Source: Polytrichum commune
Taxonomy: Eukaryota; Streptophyta; Polytrichopsida; Polytrichales; Polytrichaceae
DNA length: 64,000 nucleotides
Assembly (NCBI GenBank): GCA_950295325.1
Contig: OX485803.1
Coordinates: forward strand, 64,621,554-64,685,553
Direction: 5' to 3'
Under the pieces are notes generated by a model. That model did not search any database. It was not told where the DNA came from and saw only the letters and a program-made list of their open reading frames with translations. Of this stretch, positions 56,301-64,000 are shown piece after piece (position 1 is the first letter of the stretch; every line of letters begins with the position of its first letter). A program made the position numbers and the translations under genes.

Positions 56301-58990
56301 ACCCTAAACTCTGTTATATCAACCTCCATAATGTCACTCACTCTCTAATATTCCGAAACCCTAGGGAACGGATGTTCTTAGTTCAAATCTCACTCCTCAT
56401 TGTTACATATCTCTCCCTTATATCACGGGTTTGCCATTAATGCAAACCACTAGAGAAATCAACCCACACCCTCGCATTGCACCATGTGTTATATGTGGAA
56501 TGTCTTCTTCTTCTTCTTATGCAACTTGTTGAATTGTTGGTGCATAGATCTGCCACATTGCTCGGGAAGGCCAAGTGGGAGGTTAACATGTGAAGATGGA
56601 TCATGTGTTATGATACCGTAGATTTCCCATGTGAGGATTTGTTCTAAGCCCTAAACCCTAATCCTAAACCCTTGCCTTCTCCCTCTTACATGTGTTGCAC
56701 ATCTCTCGGCACTTCAATCCACCAATGTGGGAAGCTCTTTAAGGAGTTGAGATTAGTAAGTTGTTTCCAAGACCAACCAGTTACATGTTGACATCTTCAT
56801 GTATTCTCTGCTAAATTGAGAAATATTCTATAAACTCATGTAAATGGATCAAATCAAGGTTAAGTCCTTCTCTTCTCTCTTCAATCAAAACTACTGCACC
56901 CTAAGGTTCTTGTTTTAAGTGTTGCACAAGTTTTAATATCATCACTTCATTCAAGTCCACATATGACATAAATTGGGAGTGCTAGCAAGTTCCCTTTCAC
57001 CATTCAAACAAATGCAATTTTCTACTAAGATTGAAATCTACACAGTGTTTTGCTTTAAGGCAAAAAAGAGAGTAAGATTTAACTTCTCAAAAAGGTTCAC
57101 TTATGCAAACACATACACATCATGAATTCACTACACAACCGATGTCATCCAAGAATCATCAAGTTTGTATTCTTCTTCATCATCTTCATAAAGCCTATGT
57201 TGAATGCCATGGTTGCCCAAATGCCTCCCTCCTCCATCCAAAGCTTTCATATCTTCACTTAACTCAAAATCAAGATCATCCAGTTGACACCCACGAAAGA
57301 AAACCTAACCAATTTTCATTGTCTCCAAAGTTTCATAGATCCATAATTGTATCATTCTTCCCGATCCGCTCCATGTTGGGTTCTTGCACCAAGGTCTTGT
57401 ACAAAGTGCTTCTCGACTTCTTGGACTGCCGATCGTACCATAATTTTCCCAATCGTATCATAAGCTTTGTGTATGTGTGCAACTTTGGGAGATTATCCAT
57501 GTCCCATGTTTGAAATTATCAATTTCAACATTAGAATGTTGCACTTTATGTTATTCCATAATGTCACATGCTACACTAATTCTCTTATCACGCATGCATG
57601 TTAACACTTTAGAACTTTATAATATCATGTGCACGTTGGTTGCCACAAGTGTGATACTACGGAGTTTAGATTGTATTTACCAATAGCAATGTAGCATGAA
57701 TAAAATATGGGCACAAGAAACGTAATGCACCTGGCATAATCGTCAACCAACATTGTAAAACTCATCAACCATGGGCCTTATCTCCAAATAATACCCATCT
57801 TGTGACTGAGAAAATTTTCCCCTCCCCTTTTGCAATAAATTCGTAGCAATATTGAGATTCAATCCATGGGCCAAATAATCTGAGTTGATTATTATGAAGA
57901 TCATTCATAATAATATTACAACACTCACGAGCGAAGGAGTGACGTTGATATCTGGATGCCAATTATCCACATGCCAAATATTGAATAGGTCCAACATTAT
58001 TCAACTACAAGATTTGTGTTCCTTTCTATCTCTAGTATCTAACATGAACCTCCACTATATTACTTTTCATGGGAAGAAACTTAGAAAATAGGAAGAAATT
58101 CATGTTGGTATGAATAATGAATGATGTCCATACTGTATTTTCAACGATAGTGCTGCTATGAATAATACTAGGATGAACAAGGACTCAGTGAATAGTGTTG
58201 GGAGTAACTCCACCCAAATTTTCAAGTGTCAACCTGAATGTATGAATAGCAAACAAAGATTCTTACTTTGTTCGAGGGCCCACAAAATATAATCGACATG
58301 TTCCGAGGTCATGGAACTGGCCCACATGGTTGAATAATGTTCCAAGATGCAAAATACACCAAACTTTGTTTCAATGATTGGCATTTGGACGAACGAAAAG
58401 TAAGTTGGGATGACAGTACTTGTAAACTTATTCACGAAGGATATACTGCACATCAAAACGGAATCCCAGTTAGGTCAAGGAAAGGTAGAAAGATGTTAGC
58501 AATTACCAAATTTCAAATGACATTGAAGTTTGGTGGTAAAAATGTCATGCACAGTGGGCTTGGCTTGTAGAGAAGAAGGATCATCGTAGTAGAGTGCGGT
58601 TGTTGTACGACCTCCATGTGTGGAGCACCTTCAACGACCTAAAAGAATATTCACATAGAACTTGTGAAATAAGCAATTATATACACACAGCCAGTCAAAC
58701 TTTTGATGTACCAATCAATGAAATTGATCAATGCAGAGAAACTCAAAGAACCAAATAAGGTTGGTGTAAAACACTGGCCCCCTATTCCGTGACCACTATT
58801 GTCAACTTCCCCATCAACTTATGAATCCCCTTGTTGCACTTAAAACACTTGAAAGATATTATTCACAATGAAAATCTGATTCTCTAGAGTCCTGCCTGAC
58901 ATGGGTGAAGAATGAATTCCATGACAACTAATGAGAGAAGAGTAGATATTTGTTGTCCCTCAACCACTAAGGTTACTAATCTCCTCGTGA
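56301..58990. other. No recognised gene; short telomere-like tract
   Basis: CCCTAAACCCTAATCCTAAA at 56649-56668 is a short telomere-like tract, too short to mean a telomere. The plus ORFs 57103-57513 (136 codons) and 58337-58570 (77 codons, FNDWHLDERKVSWDDSTC and on) and the minus ORF 57765-57962 are more protein-like than average, but I cannot name a family and see no gene structure. Confidence 0.4.
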
Positions 58991-58999
58991 GAAATGACA

Positions 59000-59820
59000 A
59001 TCCTTGTGAGTGATTCACATTAATATCCTGCAGATTTGAGGAAGTCTTGAAGTTTGGTATTCGCTCAAAGTTTGGACATTATTGAGATATTAGATGCTGC
59101 AGTATACCTTCAATACTATCAAAGAGGGTGTTTCGGATATGCTCAAAGTTCTACTAGCTCTCTTAGCATGTTCAATTCTAGGAGATACCTTAAGCTGGTC
59201 CTGCTGCAGTTGAACTCAGAGCCTCTAGAGGTTATCAACACCAGAAACATTCACAAAATTGGGTGCATCTGCACAAATCAAATTGTGTCAAGTTTGTGAG
59301 CTCCCGCACATCTGAATATCACCACGATTTTGTGCAATATGGTAAGTCAAGTTTTTCTAAGCAACTGAGGTTGCTCAAGCCTGGAATATACACTCCAGTT
59401 AGCTGCAACAAGAAAGATTTGAGGGTCTTTAAGGGGGGAAAATTTTGACAACTGAGAAGCAGCCTCAATTTTCTCTTTATTTAGACAAGCCATAGAGCCA
59501 AGCACACAGCTAAAATACCACTGACAGATGAATCTGCATCTGCACAAATCCAAATTATGTCAAGTTTGTGAGCTCCTGCACATCTGAATATCACCTCGAT
59601 TTTGTGCAACCTGAAAGGTCGAGTATCTCTAAGCAACTGAGCTTGCTGAAGCCTGGAACATACACTCCAGTTAGCTCCAACAAGAAGGTCGAGGTCCTTA
59701 AGGAAGAGAAATTACAAAATCAAGAAGCAATTTCAATTTGCTCTTCACTTATACAAGCCATAGAGCCAAGCACATGGCTAAAATACCACTTACAAAATAA
59801 TCTGCACTATAATTAATGAT
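59000..59820 (-). pseudogene. NLR leucine-rich-repeat region, decayed and duplicated
   Basis: On the minus strand two tandem copies of about 275 bp (59540-59815 and 59265-59530) read LRR-like: VYVPGFSKLSCLEILDLSGC then YSDVQELTNLT in the first, VYIPGLSNLSCLEKLDLPYC then YSDVRELTNLTQFDLCRC in the second. Further on, TSLRYLLELNMLRELVEL (about 59155-59210) is another leucine-rich piece. The LxxLxxLDLSxC spacing is that of plant NLR LRRs, which sense pathogen effectors. In-frame stops (for example after TKS in both copies) and frame changes mean it is not functional. The plus-strand ORFs here are shadows. Confidence 0.6.
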
Positions 59821-60029
59821 TCTTCACTCCTCTTGAAGATGCCTATGTTGTTTTCACCAACATGGATTCAATATCACCAGGAAAGAATCACAAATATAAT
59901 CTAAGTGGGTCCTGTAAGGACTTATTTACAGTAACAAATTGGGAGAAAAGTTCTTAGAGTATACACTGGATAACTATTGATGATCAGTCATCAATTGACT
60001 TGGAAGTGGAAATATCAGTGCACTATATT

Positions 60030-60260
60030 GTTAGCATATCAAATTGAATTTCACAACTTTCAGTGAACACAACCTCATGACAACAAAAGTTTGACTAGAT
60101 TTTGAGAAGATAGGTGAATTCTGGGGTTTCCTATCCCATGGAGTGCAGGTGTGAAACAGAGAGAATGTCTTGTTATCAGTAAATAACTCAATTTCATCAC
60201 ACTGGTCATCTAGGATACAAGATGAAATAAAAGTGAATGGAACAACAGATCGCACACAAA
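60030..60260 (-). pseudogene. NLR NB-ARC middle part (kinase-2-like)
   Basis: The minus strand is open for 74 codons. FISSCILDDQCDEIELFTDN resembles the kinase-2 motif of NB-ARC domains (hydrophobics, LDD, then a short helix), whose Asp coordinates the nucleotide-bound Mg. After a frame change, GNPRIHLSSQNLVKLLLS resembles the following RNBS-B segment (GSRIIITTR). It lies between the P-loop-like exon (60.7 kb) and the LRR-like exons (59.0-59.8 kb), the expected order. On its own the match is weak; position and order give it weight. Confidence 0.45.
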
Positions 60261-60484
60261 TAATATATTAGATAAATGAAAGTATATATCGTCACTCCCA
60301 CACTCCACATGCTCTTTTGCACCTTTGTTGTGACCACATTTTCAGAAAGTTCTTGAATATGTGTTTTCAAGGTTCAATTATGAGGATCTGTCGGAGGCCA
60401 CCTTGTTTCTGTAATACAGCGTGACCTCCCCTGTACTATATTCAAAAGTGTCAATACTAATAAACAAATGAAATGCACCAAATA

Positions 60485-61283
60485 ATATCACATGTATTCG
60501 GTAGAGATTTTGCACCTGGGATTTGTCGTCGCTTTCCTCATGAAACAAACTTCCTTGCAATCACCAATTTTACAGTATTATCGATTTACAAAAGAAATTG
60601 CTGTGTACTATCCATTACAATTGTATATAGTATGCAGTAACTTCTTTTGTAGATTGATGGTACTGTTACTATTCAGTTCCACATGACCCGATTTTGCCAA
60701 GAATGCCAGAGAATATATACTTGTTACACGATACTTTGTTCATGGTTGTGTTCCCTGTAACCCCGACCCCATACATTCCAAAGAAGCAGGAGGAGCCGAC
60801 TTCATCAAGAGGCACTGCAAGTTTCTCATCAAATAAAAAAAAGAACTGGTTACTTACAAAACATGACGATCGAAAGATGATAGAAGGGAGCCAAATGTCA
60901 CATGTATTTGGTAAGATTTTGCACCTGGGATTTGTTGGACATTTTGCTCATTCCTTCCTTCCAATTTCACCAATTTTACAGTACTATCGATTTACAAAAG
61001 AAATTGCTGCGTACTATCCATTTACAATTGCATATAGTGCACAGTAGTTTCTTTTGTAGATAGATAGTACTGTCACTATTCAGTTCCACATGACTCAATG
61101 TTGTAAATGTTGGAGAATATATTCTCATTACACAACCCTCTGCTGTTTTTCCCGTAACCTCGATCCCATACATTTCTAAGAAGCAGAGGGAAGCCGACTT
61201 CATCGAATGGCTCTGCAAGTTTCTCGTCAACAAAACAAAAGAATCCGTTACTTACAAAACATGATGATAGAAAGATGGAGGGC
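60485..61283 (-). pseudogene. Tandemly duplicated NLR P-loop exon
   Basis: Two direct copies of about 400 bp (60485-60893 and 60894-61283) share ATTTTGCACCTGGGATTTGT, ATCGATTTACAAAAGAAATT, CTATTCAGTTCCACATGAC and AAAACATGA. On the minus strand the first copy reads DEKLAVPLDEVGSSCFFGMY then GVGVTGNTTMNKVSCNKY, close to the NB-ARC P-loop (GMYGVGGVGKTT and following), with the nucleotide-binding Lys replaced by Asn. The second copy reads CFLEMYGIEVTGKTAE, keeping GKT but not the Gly spacing. Both end in stops. The GIYG/GMYG style is most common in TIR-type NLRs, but no TIR domain was found. Confidence 0.55.
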
Positions 61284-61653
61284 TTAATAGGCTTCAATGT
61301 ATATAGCCTTACCAGCTAACTGATTGTAGCATAGAAGCCCTAATTAGCCATAGACATGTGCATCCTCATGGGTACAGATTACAACAAAAAGATTACTAGA
61401 GTTGGACCAAACATAGCCCTTGCTGAAATACGACGTCGACACTTGTAAATAAGCTGTTGCGTCACCTTCTAGGGTTCTTAACTCTTAAACGGAGTGACAG
61501 AGGCATTAATCTTTGCCCTCAACATGCAACACACATCAAATTGAGTCACTGGAAGCATCAACTTGCACATGGCTCAGACAATTTTCTCTGTAGTCGACTT
61601 CGCCCTTTGTCAAGAATAAATTGGATGTCAGTGATAGAAGAGATACTACTTAC

Positions 61654-61775
61654 CAACACACTGCGTCTTTTCAGGTTTGCTGCTTCGCCTTGTTGATTCC
61701 TGCGCTAATGTCTCTCCCATTGTTTGACGAACTGATTCCTTGCCTCGGTTGCTGTTCAAAATCCTCCACAAATAG
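61654..61775 (-). pseudogene. Exon-like segment with good splice sites
   Basis: On the minus strand an acceptor-like TTTTACAAG precedes and a donor-like TTG|GTAAGTAG follows. One frame is open across all 122 bp: LWRILNSNRGKESVRQTMGE, TLAQESTRRSSKPEKTQCV. I recognise no domain. Upstream, 61839-61874 (ATGGCAACG... reading MATLASEAGASK, followed by AAG|GTTAGA) could be a first exon, but its phase does not agree with this frame, so no coherent gene model emerges. Confidence 0.3.
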
Positions 61776-61838
61776 CTTGTAAAATAATGGCAAAACCTTC
61801 AACTCAAGAAAATTTCTTTAAGCATGAACAACTCTAAC

Positions 61839-61874
61839 CTTTGAAGCACCCGCCTCTGAAGCTAACGTTGCCAT
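61839..61874 (-). other. Possible start exon
   Basis: GGCTATGGCAACG on the minus strand has a purine-rich, plant-like start context and reads MATLASEAGASK up to a GT donor. The frame does not continue sensibly into the next exon-like segment. Low confidence. Confidence 0.25.
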
Positions 61875-62078
61875 AGCCACCCTCTCTGCTTAAAATACAA
61901 CTAATCACCTATCTCCGAAACAAATTTCTGGTGATCGATTCAAGTGTCAGCCATTGGAAAGATTTCAGTACTAGCTGAATGGAAAGCATCAATTCCTCGT
62001 AATTATAGTGTGACCTCCAATTCCTAGACAGCTACATGTTAAACGATCCTAAGAAGACCATTGAGCTTTGTGACTCAC

Positions 62079-62164
62079 CCTAAAGGCACCCGAAGCTTGC
62101 ACTCATGGCCACTCTTGCAGATGAGCTTCACATGATTGTCACGTGAAGCAAAAGGCCTCAACAT
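62079..62164 (-). other. Exon-like segment
   Basis: The minus strand reads MLRPFASRDNHVKLICKSGH then ECKLRVPLG, ending in a strong donor GG|GTGAGT. The upstream DNA is T-rich but no acceptor stands out. No family recognised. Confidence 0.25.
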
Positions 62165-62370
62165 TTGAGATCCTTTCGAAACTTCTCTAAGATCTTGAAC
62201 AATAACAGAAACCTAGGGTATGTGTATCCTATATTTTCGTTCAAATCGTGAGGACTTCCTCTGGTGCAGCCGTTCCCCTGGACACAAGGAATGCATATTA
62301 CAGCAAGGTTGCGTTCATCTGCTATGGAACACAATCTCGCATTAACAACTTATAGAAAACCGTTGTGCGC

Positions 62371-62665
62371 ATCACTCTAGATGTATGGTGGAAGACAAGG
62401 TAGGAGCTCTACATCACTGTTCTTCTTATTCATCTTAGTTTCTGCGGCTGTGTGTTTGTGTCTCTTATGCCCTTTGTGTCTCCGCAGCCTCATAGCAGAC
62501 TCCACAAATGGCATGTGTTCTATGTCATCTAATGTGTATGCTATGTGACTACTGAGACACAAAGGGCATATAATGAGACACAATTACACGGCCGCAGAAG
62601 CTAAAACGAATAGGAAGAATAATGATGGAAGCTCCTACCTTGTCTTCCGCCAAACATCTAGAGCG
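62371..62665. repeat. Foldback with arms of about 115 bp
   Basis: 62371-62490 pairs with 62556-62665: both arms carry CTCTAGATGT, GGAAGACAAGGTAGGAGCT, TTCTGCGGC and ATGCCCTTTGTGTCTC or the complement. The loop of about 65 bp is partly palindromic around ATAGCA. Identity is about 80-85 percent. No target duplication could be fixed, so it may be a MITE or a local inverted duplication. Confidence 0.7.
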
Positions 62666-62752
62666 ATATATTACACCATTTGTGTTTATGTTTTTCCAAA
62701 TATAACATAAACATATGGCATTTTGGAGACACAAAACATAACATATTCAAAC

Positions 62753-62846
62753 CCTCATTGCCAAGACTTCCGCGGAGGAATCCCTTTGCTCCACCGAGCA
62801 CTTCGTCTTGACCTAAAGATTTCAATGCACGGAAAACACTCTGGAG
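62753..62846 (-). other. Exon-like segment
   Basis: On the minus strand TTCACAG precedes LQSVFRALKSLGQDEVLGGA and KGFLRGSLGNE, then GAGG|GTTTGA. The composition and open frame look protein-coding (94 bp), but I cannot name the family. Nearby exon-like pieces at 61.65-62.16 kb share the strand. Confidence 0.3.
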
Positions 62847-62989
62847 CTGTGAAGTGGTTTTCATCACGGTAGAACACAACAGCACACATTATAACATGCG
62901 AAAGACGTAGCCACCGAACCGTAAGACGTGAGGAGACACGACCTAAATGACCATATTCCTCTTAAAACACACCATACCTTGAAATCTGC

Positions 62990-63860
62990 GGAGTATCTTT
63001 ACACAGCTTTTCATGCAGATGCCACGACTTGTACTATAGCATGGTCAAACCCTAATTAAGGAAAATTCAAGAAATGCAATTGAATACACGAACAAAGTTA
63101 TGTTCGTTAGGCGTTACTTGCACACAAATGATTGGAACCAAGTTAAATCACACAGTGGAAGCCACACATAAGCTCTTTGGCGTTGTGATAATTCTGTAGG
63201 TAATAAATGCATCATGTCTCATTCATACTCGAAACTTCGATCAACAACAATGAAGTATCAAACACAGTGAACAGTAGTATAATACACATCTATAACTCAT
63301 CGTTCTGACAATTCGATATCCAAAATTTCTTGCTCCACAAATTGGCTGAATTCCTTAGAACTACTCGCATCTGGTGGAATTAGACTGATGGAACTGTTTG
63401 AAAGCAACACTTGCCAGATGTGTTAAGTGATCTCGATATCTTTGAATAGTCTTTACACAACTATCCAGATGCCACTTGCATAACACGGTCAAACCCTAAG
63501 AAAGTAAAATTTGAGAAGCGCAATTGAAAAGACTAGCAATGTCTCCTCGTTAGTTACAGAGAAATGCTTGGGAATCACAGGTTGGTTTGCAGTGATCAAA
63601 GGCACACACAAGCTCTTCGACGTGAAACTCTATATTGATTTGAGTCACGTCTCATCCGCAGTTGCAACTTCGATCAACAACAATGAAGTATGAAAAGTAA
63701 AGAAAAAAGTGAACCGTTACTTAGATACACACCTAACTCGTCATTCTGACTGGCCGATATCCAAAAGATTGTTTAATTTCTTCAGAAGTCACATCCGGTG
63801 GAAATTCAGATTGATGGAACGCTTTGAAAGCTGAAACTTGTCAAATGAGTTTGCGTTCAG
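62990..63860. repeat. Tandem duplication, unit about 435 bp
   Basis: Unit 1 (62990-63436) and unit 2 (63437-63860) share, in order, GGTCAAACCCTAA, GCAATTGAA, CACACA.AAGCTCTT, TGTCTCAT versus CGTCTCAT, CTTCGATCAACAACAATGAA, ACTCRTCRTTCTGAC, CGATATCCAAAA, ATTTCTT and TGATGGAAC. On the minus strand, unit 1 is open as SISLIPPDASSSKEFSQFVE then QEILDIELSER; unit 2 reads SEFPPDVTSEEIKQSFGYRP in another frame. This could be a duplicated exon of a decayed gene; product unknown. Confidence 0.65.
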
Positions 63861-64000
63861 TGCAGTGAATTTTCTTACTTTTCCACTCGAATCCCTGCCC
63901 ATAGATGACTTGCGTAAAAGAACATGATGCTATGTTCCAGTTGCGATGGAGAGAGTAGGCAGGTACTCAGGTAGGTAGTTGATGAATCAAACAAGTGTCG

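Noticed and set aside
56649-56672. Telomere-like CCCTAAA tract
   Set aside because: Only about three degenerate units; such short tracts occur by chance and in promoters.

Overview
This looks like nuclear DNA from a seed plant with a large, repeat-rich genome. The sequence is AT-rich, has no long open reading frame, and is dominated by plant-type transposable elements: a Ty3/Gypsy element with a tRNA-Met type primer site (TGGTATCAGAGC), PIF/Harbinger, Mutator-like, CACTA-like and Stowaway/pogo-like elements, and many microsatellites. I see no intact protein-coding host gene and no rRNA, tRNA or CRISPR. The species cannot be named from the sequence.

Layout. 0-27.5 kb: diverged dispersed repeats and degenerate tandem arrays carrying small TIR elements whose ends and target duplications can be read directly (149-385, 4546-5616, 8884-9328, 10537-10656, 12652-12930, 13513-13908, 17136-17754, 26999-27413). 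29.2-33.1 kb: a decayed PIF/Harbinger element with a recognisable broken transposase and a SINE-like insert. 33.1-35.2 kb: an old dispersed repeat split by a 1.37 kb long-TIR Mutator-like element, which holds a 34-bp tandem array that was itself invaded by a TA-flanked MITE. 40.0-47.5 kb: a broken Ty3/Gypsy element (gag, protease, RT, RNase H, truncated integrase) carrying two solo-LTR-like insertions of one family in opposite orientations, and preceded by an inverted gag fragment between two LTR fragments. 49.3-50.1 kb: a GC-rich probable solo LTR. 54.6-55.1 kb: a TIR element filled with a GGGCATGGGT minisatellite.

59.0-61.3 kb is the only region with clear host-gene ancestry: on the minus strand it carries P-loop-like, kinase-2-like and LRR-like pieces of an NBS-LRR (NLR) disease-resistance gene, full of stops and with two internal tandem duplications. 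61.6-64.0 kb holds short exon-like pieces with good splice sites, a foldback and another tandem duplication, and may be the remains of a gene.

Several insertions can be ordered because the empty site exists elsewhere in the window, either in a neighbouring tandem unit or in a second copy of the interrupted repeat. I found no convincing new biological system. The main interest is the nested, datable transposon history and the NLR relic.
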